Origin: Streptomyces rubrogriseus
GTDB lineage: Bacteria > Actinomycetota > Actinomycetes > Streptomycetales > Streptomycetaceae
Length of the DNA: 64,000 nt
Assembly (NCBI RefSeq): GCF_027947575.1
Contig: NZ_CP116256.1
Coordinates: 124,001-188,000, forward strand
Direction: 5' to 3'
The number at the start of each line of letters is the position of its first letter. The stretch's first letter is position 1. The position numbers and the translations under genes are program-made. Under the pieces are notes generated by a model, which ran no database searches, was not told the origin of the DNA, and was given only the letters and a program-made list of their open reading frames with translations. Below are positions 34,769-44,587 of this stretch, piece by piece.

Positions 34769-35260
34769 TTGAAACGGTCCCGTGACAGGGCGGCGTCCGA
34801 GCTGTTCGCCGCCCTGTATCCGCGCCTCGCCGGCTGGTGCCGCCGGCTCGTCGACGACGACGAGACGGCCCACGAGATCGCCTCCGAGGCGTTCACCCGG
34901 CTCTGGGCCCGCTGGACGTCCGTGGAGGAGCCCCGCGGCTTCCTCTACGTCACCGCCGCCAACCTCGTCCGCGACCACTGGCGCAAGCTGGAGCGCGAGC
35001 GCCGGGCGGTGCGCCGGGTCACCGCGGAGGTCGCCGTGCGCCCGCACCCGGAACAGGCCGACCCCTCGGTGCGGCTGCTCGTACAGTCGCTGCCGGAGCG
35101 GCTGCGGGTGCCGATCCTGCTCCACTACTACGCCGACATGCCGATCCGGGAGGTGTCCGTGCTGACCGGACGCAAGGAGGGAACCGTCAAGGCCGACCTG
35201 CACGCGGCCCGCGAACTGCTCCGCGTCCATCTGAGGAGAAGCCTTGACCACACGCCTTGA
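34769..35260 (+). CDS. ECF-type RNA polymerase sigma factor
   Basis: The 163-residue protein has sigma region 2 (ELFAALYPRLAGWCRRLVDDDETAHEIASEAFTRLWAR with FLYVTAANLVRDHWRK) and region 4 (LPERLRVPILLHYYADMPIREVSVLTGRKEGTVKADLHAAREL). The TTG start at 34769 is chosen because GGAGAG precedes it and homology begins there; the ATG at 34759 is in another frame. It overlaps the next gene, a membrane protein that may be its anti-sigma factor. Confidence 0.9.
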   Translation: MKRSRDRAASELFAALYPRLAGWCRRLVDDDETAHEIASEAFTRLWARWTSVEEPRGFLYVTAANLVRDHWRKLERERRAVRRVTAEVAVRPHPEQADPSVRLLVQSLPERLRVPILLHYYADMPIREVSVLTGRKEGTVKADLHAARELLRVHLRRSLDHTP

Positions 35261-35822
35261 GGACGAGATGGACGAGCCCGGTTCCGACCGCGACGATCCG
35301 CTGCTGGTCGTGCTGCGTCCGGGCGCCGACTTCCTGGGCCCGCCGCCGGGCCGCTACGAGGCGATCCGCCGGGCCGCGTCCCGGCGGCGCCTGCTGCGCG
35401 CCGCCGCCGGTGCCGCCGCGACCGCTGCCGCCGCCGCCCTGATCGCGCTGCCGCTGAACCTGGCGGCCCCCACCCCGCCCGCGCGCCCGGCGCCGCCCTT
35501 GGCCCCGGCCCCGGCCGCCCCCACGCCGGAGGCCACACCGAGCCCGGCGCCGCCGAGCGACTCCACCCGGGCGCCCGGTCCGGGCCCGGAACAGCCGACC
35601 GAGGAATCCGCGCCGACCGGCGCCACGCCGTCGCCCTCGGAGCCGTCGCCGTCGGGGCCGTCGACGGCGTCGTCCGAGCCGTCGGCCGAGCCGAGCGACC
35701 CGCCCGTCCGGCAGGCGCCGACGAACGCGCCCGGCACCGTGGTGCCCACGCCCTCGGCGCACGGCCCCGCGGAGCAGGGCGGCCCGGCCGTGACGGACGG
35801 CACGGCTGCTACAACGGGGTGA
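35244..35822 (+). CDS. Single-span Pro-rich membrane protein, putative anti-sigma factor
   Basis: The 192-residue protein has a short cytoplasmic N-terminus (~55 residues), one membrane span (LLRAAAGAAATAAAAALIALPL) and a long extracytoplasmic tail of Pro/Ala/Ser/Thr repeats. The TTG start at 35244 overlaps the sigma gene by 17 bases and follows GAGGAGA. No zinc-binding HxxxCxxC motif is present, so the anti-sigma role rests on position and topology alone. Confidence 0.7.
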   Translation: MTTRLEDEMDEPGSDRDDPLLVVLRPGADFLGPPPGRYEAIRRAASRRRLLRAAAGAAATAAAAALIALPLNLAAPTPPARPAPPLAPAPAAPTPEATPSPAPPSDSTRAPGPGPEQPTEESAPTGATPSPSEPSPSGPSTASSEPSAEPSDPPVRQAPTNAPGTVVPTPSAHGPAEQGGPAVTDGTAATTG

Positions 35823-36175
35823 TGATCTACCACGTGGTACCGCTCGCCGAGTGGAACGCCGACCCGGGCCGGCCGTACGCGCCCGACTCCCTCACGCGGG
35901 ACGGGTTCGTCCACTGCTCGCCCGACGAGGAGACCACGCTCGCCGTCGTCAACGCCTTCTACCGCGGCGCGCCCCGGCCGCTGGTGGCCCTGCTCCTGGA
36001 CGAGGAACGGCTCACCGCGAGGTGCGTGTGGGAGGCGGCCGAACCCGCCCCGCCGCCCGGGGTCGCCGGGGGCACCCTGTTCCCGCACGTGTTCGGCCCC
36101 CTCGACCGCGCGGCCGTCCAGCGCGTGCTGGAGGTCCGCTGGGACGACGGGGGCCGGGCGACGGGCCTGTTCTGA
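35822..36175 (+). CDS. DUF952 family protein
   Basis: The 117-residue protein begins MIYHVVPLAEW and contains DGFVHCSPDEETTLAVVN, the DUF952 core. It is small, soluble and of unknown function. ATG 35822 lies six bases after TACAAC, indicating a leaderless mRNA, although the upstream stop overlaps it (TGA at 35820-35822). Confidence 0.85.
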   Translation: MIYHVVPLAEWNADPGRPYAPDSLTRDGFVHCSPDEETTLAVVNAFYRGAPRPLVALLLDEERLTARCVWEAAEPAPPPGVAGGTLFPHVFGPLDRAAVQRVLEVRWDDGGRATGLF

Positions 36176-36182
36176 TCCCGCC

Positions 36183-36512
36183 TCAGAGTTCCTGGGGGGT
36201 GCCGACGGTGCCGCCGAGCAGCGCGGACGCCGTCTCGACCGGCGTGGTGGCGGGCGCCGCCGGGGCGGGTTCGGCCCCGGGGGCGGGGTGGCAGGTGAAG
36301 CCGAGGCGGGCCATGGCCCGGGTCACCTCGCCGCCGCTGAAGTCGCGCCGGTCCTGCCGGGTGACGACCTCGCCCACCTGCTTGACGGGGTAGCGGCGAC
36401 GGCCGATGGTCACGGACTCACCGGTGACGGGTTCGGGCGTGACGCCCTTCATCGAGTCCAGCACCCCGCTCTTGGTGAGGTCGAACGGGTACCGGGCGAT
36501 GACACAGCGCAT
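36183..36512 (-). CDS. Small conserved protein downstream of the DEAD-box helicase
   Basis: The 109-residue protein has a compact N-terminal domain (MRCVIARYPFDLTKSGVLDS ... YPVKQVGEVVTRQDRRDFSGGEVTRAMARLGFTC) and a disordered tail. I recall similar small proteins beside cold-shock and helicase genes in Streptomyces, but no function. Its position 87 bp after the helicase gene on the same strand suggests cotranscription and a role in RNA metabolism in the cold. Confidence 0.75.
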   Translation of the reverse strand: MRCVIARYPFDLTKSGVLDSMKGVTPEPVTGESVTIGRRRYPVKQVGEVVTRQDRRDFSGGEVTRAMARLGFTCHPAPGAEPAPAAPATTPVETASALLGGTVGTPQEL

Positions 36513-36599
36513 GATGCCTCCAACGAGCGGAATGGGGCGGGTGGGGTCAGGACCCGGATCCGGACCGCGTCCGGACCCGGGGCGGGTGTCCTAGGGGGG

Positions 36600-38186
36600 T
36601 CAGGCCGCCGAGCCGGCCGAACCGCCGGTGGACTGGCGGCGCGGCCTGCGGCGCGGGGACTCGCCGGTGGGCCGCCCCTGGGCGGCGGTACGGGGCTGGC
36701 CGGCGGTGCGGGGCTGTGCGGCGCCGGTACGGGCCTGGGCGCCGGTCCCCTGACCGCCGCTGCGGCCCTGCGCGGAACGGCTGCGGCGGCCGCGGGACGA
36801 GGACCTCGCGCCGGCCGCGGCGCGCCGGGGGCGCTCCACGACCGGTGCGGCGATGACGACGGGGACGCCCGACGGGGTCTGCGCACCGGTGATGCGCGCC
36901 AGCTCCGCCTCGCCCGAGCGGACCGGGGTGACCTGCGGGGTGATACCGGCCAGGGACATCAGCCGGGTCATCTCGCGCCGCTGGTCCGGCGTCACCAGGG
37001 TGACGACGCTGCCGGACTCGCCGGCCCGGGCCGTGCGGCCGCCCCGGTGCAGGTAGTCCTTGTGGTCGCCGGGCGGGTCCACGTTGACGACCAGGTCGAG
37101 GTTGTCGACGTGGATGCCGCGGGCCGCGACGTTGGTCGCCACCAGCGCAGTCACCTGCCCGTCCTTGAACTGGGCGAGGGTGCGGGTGCGCTGCGGCTGG
37201 GACTTTCCGCCGTGCAGGCCGGCGGCGCGCACCCCGCTCTTCAGCAGGTGCTTCACCAGCCGGTCCACCCGGTGCTTGGTGTCCAGGAACATGATGACCC
37301 GGCCGTCGCGCGCCGCGATCTCGATGGTCGCGCGCTGCTTGTCCTCGTCCTGCACGTGCAGCACGTGGTGCTCCATCGTGGTGACGGCACCGGCCGACGG
37401 GTCCACGGAGTGGACCACCGGGTCGGTCAGGTAGCGGCGGACCAGCTTGTCGACGTTGCGGTCCAGGGTGGCCGAGAACAGCATCCGCTGCCCGTCCGCC
37501 GCGACCTGGTCGAGCAGGGCGGTGACCTGCGGCATGAAGCCCATGTCGGTCATCTGGTCGGCCTCGTCCAGGACCGTGATCGTGACGTCGCCGAGGGCGC
37601 AGTCGCCGCGGTCGATGAGGTCCTTGAGCCGTCCGGGCGTCGCGACGACGACCTCCGCGCCGGAGCGCAGCGCCCCGGCCTGCCGGCCGATGGACATGCC
37701 GCCGACCACGGTGGCCGACCTGAGGCCCACGGCGCGGGCGTACGGGGTGAGCGCGTCGGTGACCTGCTGGGCCAGCTCACGGGTGGGGACGAGGACCAGG
37801 GCGAGCGGACGCCGCGGCTCGGCGCGCCTGCCCGCCGTGCGGGCCAGCAGGGCCAGGCCGAAGGCGAGCGTCTTGCCCGAACCGGTGCGGCCGCGGCCGA
37901 GCACGTCGCGTCCGGCCAGGGAGTTCGGCAGGGTCGCCGCCTGGATCGGGAACGGCTCGGTCACGCCCTGGTCGCCGAGCGCGGTCAGCATGCGGGCCGG
38001 CAGGTCGAGTTCGGCGAAGGTCTCGACGGCGGGCAGCGCCGGGGTGATGGTCTTGGGCAGGGCGAACTCGCCGCCCTGGGGCGCGGCGGCCGGGCGGCGG
38101 CCGGAGTTCTGGGGGCGGCCGGCCGAACGGGAGCGACGGGGGCCGTCGCCGGCGCGCCGGCGGTCGTTGGTGCGTGCGCGGTTCAT
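36600..38186 (-). CDS. DEAD-box ATP-dependent RNA helicase
   Basis: The 528-residue helicase carries the Q-motif (FPIQAATLP), Walker A GRTGSGKT, PTRELAQQ, TPGRLKDL, DEAD (VLDEADQM), SAT, and the C-terminal motifs ARGIHV and HRGGRTARAG. Both the N-terminal ~45 residues and the C-terminal ~90 are Arg/Gly/Ser-rich disordered tails that should bind RNA. The ATG at 38186 follows AAGGAAGG. A hairpin directly upstream may mask that site. With the cold-shock gene upstream it forms a cold-response group. Confidence 0.95.
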   Translation of the reverse strand: MNRARTNDRRRAGDGPRRSRSAGRPQNSGRRPAAAPQGGEFALPKTITPALPAVETFAELDLPARMLTALGDQGVTEPFPIQAATLPNSLAGRDVLGRGRTGSGKTLAFGLALLARTAGRRAEPRRPLALVLVPTRELAQQVTDALTPYARAVGLRSATVVGGMSIGRQAGALRSGAEVVVATPGRLKDLIDRGDCALGDVTITVLDEADQMTDMGFMPQVTALLDQVAADGQRMLFSATLDRNVDKLVRRYLTDPVVHSVDPSAGAVTTMEHHVLHVQDEDKQRATIEIAARDGRVIMFLDTKHRVDRLVKHLLKSGVRAAGLHGGKSQPQRTRTLAQFKDGQVTALVATNVAARGIHVDNLDLVVNVDPPGDHKDYLHRGGRTARAGESGSVVTLVTPDQRREMTRLMSLAGITPQVTPVRSGEAELARITGAQTPSGVPVVIAAPVVERPRRAAAGARSSSRGRRSRSAQGRSGGQGTGAQARTGAAQPRTAGQPRTAAQGRPTGESPRRRPRRQSTGGSAGSAA

Positions 38187-38196
38187 GGGGAACCTT

Positions 38197-38219
38197 CCTT
38201 GATACGGCACGTATCAAGG
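38197..38219 (-). promoter_or_regulatory. Hairpin at the helicase ribosome binding site
   Basis: Arms CCTTGATAC (38197-38205) and GTATCAAGG (38211-38219) are perfectly complementary around five bases. In the mRNA the 3' arm runs straight into the AAGG of the Shine-Dalgarno site, 10 bases from the start. Confidence 0.6.
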
Positions 38220-38415
38220 GAGACCCGCAGCGGACGAGCGGCGCAGGGAATCGCAAGAACGAGCCGGACCGGTCGATTTCGGCGTGTTGGGCCGGGCGGA
38301 CCGGGAGAATTGGTGAATGCGGGGGAACGCGGAGACGCGGGGAACGCGGGTGAGTCGAATGCGCGGGGGGAAATCCGTGGCCCCCGCGGGGCGGCGTGCG
38401 CCCGGAAACGCGGCG
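38220..38415 (-). other. Helicase leader region
   Basis: This stretch between the cold-shock terminator and the helicase hairpin holds no credible gene. Short ACGCGGGGA-type repeats lie near 38325-38352. It is probably the helicase promoter and 5' leader. Confidence 0.4.
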
Positions 38416-38451
38416 AGCTGGGGCCCGCACCCCTAGGTGCGGGCCCCAGCT
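38416..38451 (-). terminator. Terminator after the second cold-shock gene
   Basis: A 16-bp perfect stem (left arm from AGCTGGGGCCCGCACC, right arm from GGTGCGGGCCCC) closes around CCTA, just downstream of the stop on the minus strand. Confidence 0.88.
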
Positions 38452-38469
38452 GCGCGGTGTGCGTGAGCG

Positions 38470-39814
<1,345 letters not shown>

Positions 39815-40269
39815 GCCCTCACCCTGCGTGGCACGCCCCCCGCACCACGAGCCCCTGGCAGCTTGCTGCCAGCCCCCGCCCCGCGGCCCGGCCACCACAC
39901 CGACGCGCCGGGGAGCAACGCGGGCCCGGTGGCCTCACGAAGCCGGTGGCCCCCACGGGTGCGGGGGTCGCCAGGCCGGCGGCTGCCGCCGTCGAGGGCG
40001 GCGCGGGCGCCGACGGCCACGGTGACGCCGGTGGTTGCGAGGGCGCTGGTGGTTGCGAGGGCGCCGGTGGTCGCCCTGGCGCCGGGGGAGCATCGCGAAG
40101 CCGGTGACTTCCACGCAGCGGGTGGTGCGCACGGGGCGGTGGCCGCCATGGCCGCGGGGGCCGTCGTCGAGGGCCGCCGGGGCGCCGACGGCGGCGCCGT
40201 GGGTCCGCGCGGGTGCGGCACTCACCGGGACCCCGGCCGGTGGTGAGGCGCGGGCGGCACAATGGCCGT
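39815..40269. other. Gene-poor stretch with degenerate internal duplication
   Basis: No ORF here has convincing features. Two related segments begin CGAAGCCGGTG (about 39938 and 40096) and end GGGGCGCCGACGGC or similar (about 40017 and 40191). Short direct repeats GGTGGTTGCGAGGGCG lie between them. It may be a decayed gene or simple GC-rich drift. The -10 of the next gene (CACAAT) lies at the right edge. Confidence 0.5.
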
Positions 40270-40932
40270 ATGGCCCCGATGGCAGAGAGCATGACGGTGC
40301 ACGGTGATACGGAGTTGCTGGCCCGTGCCGGGCATCTCTTCTCCTCGGTCCGGGAGGAGTTCGTCTGCGCCGCCCGCGACCTCGACACCTGGCCCCGCCC
40401 CGCCGCCCGGCAGGTCGCCCGGGCGCGGGTGCGGGACAGTGGTGCCGCGCACGTCCGCAAGCTGCTCAGCCCGGCCGCGCTGGCCGACGAGGGCGGCCGG
40501 GCGCACCTGGGCGAGCTGGCGGCCCGAGGTGCCCGGGTGCGGATCGCCGCCGGTGCCCTGCCGCACGAGACGATCATCATCGACCGGCGCTGGGCGATCC
40601 TCGCCGGTGCGGACGCGCCCGGCGGCCGCGCGTACACCGTGACCGGTGCGCCCACCCTGGTCGGCGGCGTGCACGCCCTGTTCGAGGCCGCCTGGGAGGC
40701 GGCCACCGACCTCGCGTCCTTCCTGCGGGGCGACCGGCCGCACCTCGACGCCGGGAGCCGGACGGTGCTGCGGGCACTGGGCTCCGGCGCCACGGACGAG
40801 GCCGCCGCACGGGAGCTGGGCATGTCGCTGCGCACCTACCGGCGCCGGGTCGCCGCGCTGCTCGACGCCCTCGACGCCGGGTCGCGGTTCCAGGCGGGCG
40901 TGCGCGCGGGCGAACTCGGCCTGAGCGGCTGA
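40270..40932 (+). CDS. LuxR-type helix-turn-helix regulator with sensor-like N-terminal domain
   Basis: The 220-residue protein has an N-terminal domain (VREEFVCAARDLDTW ... GARVRIAAGALPHETIIIDRRWAILAG, resembling the TrmB/phospholipase-D-like fold seen in Streptomyces LuxR regulators) and a C-terminal helix-turn-helix (LRALGSGATDEAAARELGMSLRTYRRRVAALLDAL). The ATG at 40270 lies six bases after CACAAT, so it is possibly leaderless; ATGs at 40279 and 40291 are alternatives. No phosphorylation domain is present. Targets are unknown. Confidence 0.8.
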   Translation: MAPMAESMTVHGDTELLARAGHLFSSVREEFVCAARDLDTWPRPAARQVARARVRDSGAAHVRKLLSPAALADEGGRAHLGELAARGARVRIAAGALPHETIIIDRRWAILAGADAPGGRAYTVTGAPTLVGGVHALFEAAWEAATDLASFLRGDRPHLDAGSRTVLRALGSGATDEAAARELGMSLRTYRRRVAALLDALDAGSRFQAGVRAGELGLSG

Positions 40933-41039
40933 CGGGTCGAGCGGCTGAGCGGCTGAACGGCCGGGGGGAACGGTTCGGTGCCGCGCTGCGTCGTCCCCTT
41001 CCAGGGCACGGCGGGCGTGCCCCGGGGAGGGGCGGCGCA

Positions 41040-41771
41040 GTGGGTACGGACGGGTTCGCCAAGTGGACACGGCGGTTCGAGGACGAGCGGGAGCGCAGGG
41101 CGGCGCAGGGCGACCCGGACTGGGAGCGGGGCGCCGTACTGCACCGTGCGGTGTGGGCGGGCATCCAGCGTTTCCAGGTCGGCGAGGACGGCGACGGCGC
41201 GAACCTCGTCGCCAAGGCCGAGGAGGCGGGCGACGCCGACTACGCGCGGGCGGTGCGGCTCTTCGTCGCCGAGGAGCAGAACCACGCCCGGCTGCTCGCC
41301 CGGCTGCTGGCCGCCGGGGGGAGGCCGACGCTGAGCGGCCACTGGAGCGACACCGTCTTCGTACGGCTGCGGCGGCTGCTGGGCCTGCGCACCGAACTGC
41401 TGGTGCTGATGATCGCCGAGGTCGTGGCGCTGCGCTACTACCGGGCCCTGCGGGACGGCACCGACGACGCGCTGACCTCGGAGGTGGCGGGCCGGATCCT
41501 GGCCGACGAGCGGCGCCACGTGCCCTTCCACTGCGAGCGGCTGCACCACTCGCTGGCCGAACTCCCCGCGGTGACGCGCCGCCCCGTGATGGCCCTGTGG
41601 CGGCTGCTCCTGCTCGCCGCCACCGTGGTCGTCGCCGCCGACCACGGCGCGGGGCTGCGCCGGCTCGGCGTCGGCCGGCGCCGGTTCGCGGCCGACGTCA
41701 TGGCCTCCGCCTCCGAGGTGGCCGGGGCGGTCCTGACGCCCCGGCCGGACGCCTGGTCCGGCGGCGCGTGA
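41040..41771 (+). CDS. Ferritin-like diiron-type protein
   Basis: The 243-residue helical protein has two ExxH-type metal motifs: AEEQNHARLL (~residue 82) and ADERRHVPFH (~160), the hallmarks of a ferritin-like four-helix bundle. A C-terminal hydrophobic helix (LWRLLLLAATVVVAAD) may sit in the membrane. It could oxidise a lipid or store iron; the exact role is not shown. GGGAGGGG precedes the GTG start. It is convergent with the terD gene at 41860. Confidence 0.8.
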   Translation: MGTDGFAKWTRRFEDERERRAAQGDPDWERGAVLHRAVWAGIQRFQVGEDGDGANLVAKAEEAGDADYARAVRLFVAEEQNHARLLARLLAAGGRPTLSGHWSDTVFVRLRRLLGLRTELLVLMIAEVVALRYYRALRDGTDDALTSEVAGRILADERRHVPFHCERLHHSLAELPAVTRRPVMALWRLLLLAATVVVAADHGAGLRRLGVGRRRFAADVMASASEVAGAVLTPRPDAWSGGA

Positions 41772-41804
41772 GGGACCGGCGCCGGCTGCCGGGCGCCCGC
41801 TGCC

Positions 41805-41858
41805 GGGCCGTAGCGCCGCCGTCGGGCCGTAGCGCCGCCGTTCGGGCCGTAGCGCCGT
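41805..41858 (+). repeat. Triplicated 19-bp repeat
   Basis: CGGGCCGTAGCGCCGCCGT occurs at 41805-41823 and 41824-41842, and a third copy, truncated at its end, at 41844-41858, filling the gap between the convergent ferritin-like and terD genes. Confidence 0.8.
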
Positions 41859-41859
41859 A

Positions 41860-42444
41860 CTACTTGCTGACGGCGAAGCGCATCAGGGCGTGCTCGTCGC
41901 CCTGCTTGATCTTGCCCGTCTCGTTGACGACCTCCAGCTTCCAGGTGCCGCCGACCCGCACCGCCTTGGCCACGGCGCAGCCGTTGTCCTGGCTGAGCAG
42001 GCTGGGCCAGATGTCGGCGACCTGCTCCGAGCTGCCCCCGGTCGCGTCGTAGACCTTGAAGCTGATGTTGCGCGCCTTCTGGAAGGAGCTGCCCTTCTTG
42101 TACGCGGCGGCGACGAACACGATCGAGGTGATGGCGCTCGGGAGCCGCGCGAACTCGACGGTCACCGTCTCGTCGTCACCGTCGCCGTGACCGGTCTGGT
42201 TGTCGCCGCTGTGCAGCAGCGAGCCGTTGCCCATCGGGTCGAGCGAGTCGAGCCCGGCGAGGCGCACCGGGTCGCCGCCCTGCATCGCGACGGCGATCAG
42301 GTCGAGGTCGGTGCCGGTCTTGCGCCGCAGCTTGCCGAGCACACCGCCGCTGCTGCCGGCGGTGGGGTCCCAGGAGACGCCGATGGACAGGTGGGTCACT
42401 CCGTCCAGGTCCGCGGGGCCGCCTTCCTTGGTGAGCGTGATCAT
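41860..42444 (-). CDS. TerD-family stress protein
   Basis: The 194-residue protein is a single TerD domain: THLSIGVSWDPT, the calcium-site regions DLDLIAVAMQ and HSGDNQTGHGDGDDETVTVEF, and a basic C-terminus ending MRFAVSK. TerD proteins act in tellurite, oxidative and phage stress responses. It stands apart from the other ter-type genes (2.7-9.6 kb). A 16-bp palindrome lies in its promoter region, shared with the divergent VOC gene. Confidence 0.93.
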   Translation of the reverse strand: MITLTKEGGPADLDGVTHLSIGVSWDPTAGSSGGVLGKLRRKTGTDLDLIAVAMQGGDPVRLAGLDSLDPMGNGSLLHSGDNQTGHGDGDDETVTVEFARLPSAITSIVFVAAAYKKGSSFQKARNISFKVYDATGGSSEQVADIWPSLLSQDNGCAVAKAVRVGGTWKLEVVNETGKIKQGDEHALMRFAVSK

Positions 42445-42493
42445 GTGTACGTCATCCTCCGTGGTCGTGCCTGTGCCGAAGAGTCTGCCTGGC

Positions 42494-42509
42494 GCCGGAA
42501 CGTTCCGGC
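42494..42509. promoter_or_regulatory. GCCGGAA-CG-TTCCGGC palindrome
   Basis: This perfect 16-bp palindrome lies 50 bp upstream of terD and 66 bp upstream of the divergent VOC gene, which suggests an operator for one or both. It is not an actinobacterial LexA box, which needs GAAC-N4-GTTC. Confidence 0.5.
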
Positions 42510-42574
42510 AGGGCGGGGGAGCCGGTCAGTTTTCGAGAAGCACCGCGGACCCGCCCGCCCATAACGTCTAGGAC

Positions 42575-43195
42575 ATGAACTCCATCGACTCCGTCACCCT
42601 CGAGGTGGCCGACACCGAGGCCGCCGCCCGCTTCTACGCCGACGCCTTCGGGCTCGACGGATCACGGGTGCGGCTCCGCGCCTCGGACGACCCGACGAGC
42701 GGGTTCCGCGGCTTCACCCTGTCCCTCGTCGTCGCCCAGCCCGGCAACGTCGACGCCCTGTTCACCGCCGCCGTCGACGCCGGCGCCACCGTCCTCAAGC
42801 CCGCCGCGAAGTCGCTGTGGGGCTACGGCGGCGTCGTGCAGGCACCGGACGGCACGGTCTGGCAGATCGCGACCTCGGCGAAGAAGGACACCGCCCCGGT
42901 CACCCGCGACGTGGACGAGATCGTGCTGCTCCTGGGCGTCGAGGACGTCAAGGCCACCAAGCGGTTCTACGTCGAGCAGGGCCTCACCGTGGGCAAGAGC
43001 TTCGGCGGGAAGTACGTCGAGTTCGCCACCGGCCCGGACACCGTCAAGCTCTCCCTCTACAAGCGCCGGGCCCTCGCCAAGGTCGCGGGGGTGTCCGCCG
43101 AGGGCACCGGTTCGCACCGTCTCGTCGTCTCCGGCGGCACCCGCCCGTTCGCCGACCCCGACGGCTTCGCCTGGCAGCCGGAGCCCAGCCACTGA
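42575..43195 (+). CDS. VOC (glyoxalase/bleomycin-resistance fold) protein
   Basis: The 206-residue protein has two VOC repeats. The first begins IDSVTLEVADTEAAARFYADAFG and ends GGVVQAPDGTVWQIA; the second begins VDEIVLLLGVEDVKATKRFYVEQG. Such folds bind metals or small molecules and serve as dioxygenases, lyases or resistance proteins. The metal ligands are not all evident, so a binding role is possible. ATG 42575 lies seven bases after TAACGT (leaderless). Confidence 0.88.
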   Translation: MNSIDSVTLEVADTEAAARFYADAFGLDGSRVRLRASDDPTSGFRGFTLSLVVAQPGNVDALFTAAVDAGATVLKPAAKSLWGYGGVVQAPDGTVWQIATSAKKDTAPVTRDVDEIVLLLGVEDVKATKRFYVEQGLTVGKSFGGKYVEFATGPDTVKLSLYKRRALAKVAGVSAEGTGSHRLVVSGGTRPFADPDGFAWQPEPSH

Positions 43196-43213
43196 TGGGT
43201 TAGTTTCCTGTGC

Positions 43214-44560
43214 ATGTCTTCACGGGAAACACCGCGAATACCCAGGGGCGGGACGCGGGCGAGACTCTGGGCCGTGGCGGGTGCGGCGACCCTCGCGTTC
43301 CTCGTCGCGCTGGAGATCGCCGCGCGCCGCTACGGCCTGCCGGGGCCGATGACCAACCAGGCCAAGGAGTTGGTGTTCGCCCCCGCCTCGGGGCCCCTGC
43401 TCTACGCCGGGCTGGCGCTGACGATGGTGGTGCTCACCTGGCGGCAGCGGCTGGTCGCGGCGGCCGTCGCGGTCGGCATCGACCTGGCCGTCGTACTGGT
43501 GCGGTGGGCGGCGGACGCCACCGCGTCCGGCAGCCACTCCTTCGGCAACGGCGCGCTGTGGGTGGTCCTGGGCTGCGGGGTCATCGCCCTGACCCGGCGC
43601 ACCGGCCCCGAACGGATCCTGCTGCTGAAGGGCGTCGGGCTCGGCCTCCTGCTGGTGGCCGGCCGCAAGACCGGCGACGCCTGGCTGCTGATCACGTCGA
43701 AGACCCGCCCGGACGTCCTCGACCCGTACGTGGCGACCGCCGACCACGCGCTGGGCAACCCGTCGTGGCTGGTGGGACGGGCCGTCGAGGCCACGGGCGC
43801 GGTCGGTGAGCACGTACTGGACTGGGTCTACGTCCAGCTCGCGGTGGCCGCGGTCGTCGTCGCGCTGTACCAACTGCGCGGGGTGGCGGCCGAGCGCCGG
43901 TTCCCCCGCCACCATCTGGTCCGCACCTTCCTGCTGATAGGCCTGCTCGGGCCGGCCATCTACATGATCTTCCCGGTCGTCGGACCGGTCTTCGCCTACG
44001 GCACGGGCGCCTTCGGCACCGGCGGCGCGGAGTGGGCGATCGCCGACCTGTGGCCCCACACGCTCCCGCCGGTCGGCCCGCCGCACCCGTTCACGTACGA
44101 CGGGGTCACCCCCCGCAACTGCATGCCCAGCCTGCACACGGCGTGGGCCACCGTGATCTTCATCCACTCCCGTAAGGGGCCGCGCGTCCTGCGCTGGGCG
44201 GGAACGTTCTGGCTCGTCGCCACGCTCACCGCGACGCTGGGGTTCGGCTACCACTACGCCATCGACCTCATCGCCGGCGTCGTGTTCGCGGTCACGGTCG
44301 AGGCGGGGCTGCGCTCCCTGGACCGCGGCTGGGACCGGTCGGGAAGCCTGCTGGTCGCCCACGGGGCGCTGGTGTTCGCCGCGATCCTGGCCTCGACGCG
44401 CTACCTGTCGCTGGAGATGGCCCGGCACCCGTGGGTCTTCGGACCGCTCCTGCTGCTGGCCATGGCCTCGGTGCTCCACGGCTACGTACGGACCACGAAG
44501 GGCTGGGAACCGGTGCCCGCCCCGCCGGCGCTCCCGGAACCACGGCTCGAGGCGGCCTGA
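43214..44560 (+). CDS. PAP2-superfamily membrane phosphatase/transferase
   Basis: The 448-residue protein has about ten membrane spans. The C-terminal half holds the PAP2 motifs: CMPSLHTAW (SxxxH-type) and GYHYAIDLIAG (with the catalytic His). This resembles the AUR1/IPC-synthase branch, which moves phospho-head groups between lipids. The ATG at 43214 lies seven bases after TAGTTT, so it is leaderless. It stands alone, close after the VOC gene. Confidence 0.88.
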   Translation: MSSRETPRIPRGGTRARLWAVAGAATLAFLVALEIAARRYGLPGPMTNQAKELVFAPASGPLLYAGLALTMVVLTWRQRLVAAAVAVGIDLAVVLVRWAADATASGSHSFGNGALWVVLGCGVIALTRRTGPERILLLKGVGLGLLLVAGRKTGDAWLLITSKTRPDVLDPYVATADHALGNPSWLVGRAVEATGAVGEHVLDWVYVQLAVAAVVVALYQLRGVAAERRFPRHHLVRTFLLIGLLGPAIYMIFPVVGPVFAYGTGAFGTGGAEWAIADLWPHTLPPVGPPHPFTYDGVTPRNCMPSLHTAWATVIFIHSRKGPRVLRWAGTFWLVATLTATLGFGYHYAIDLIAGVVFAVTVEAGLRSLDRGWDRSGSLLVAHGALVFAAILASTRYLSLEMARHPWVFGPLLLLAMASVLHGYVRTTKGWEPVPAPPALPEPRLEAA

Positions 44561-44587
44561 GCGCCCCGGGGCCGCACGCCTGCTGAA

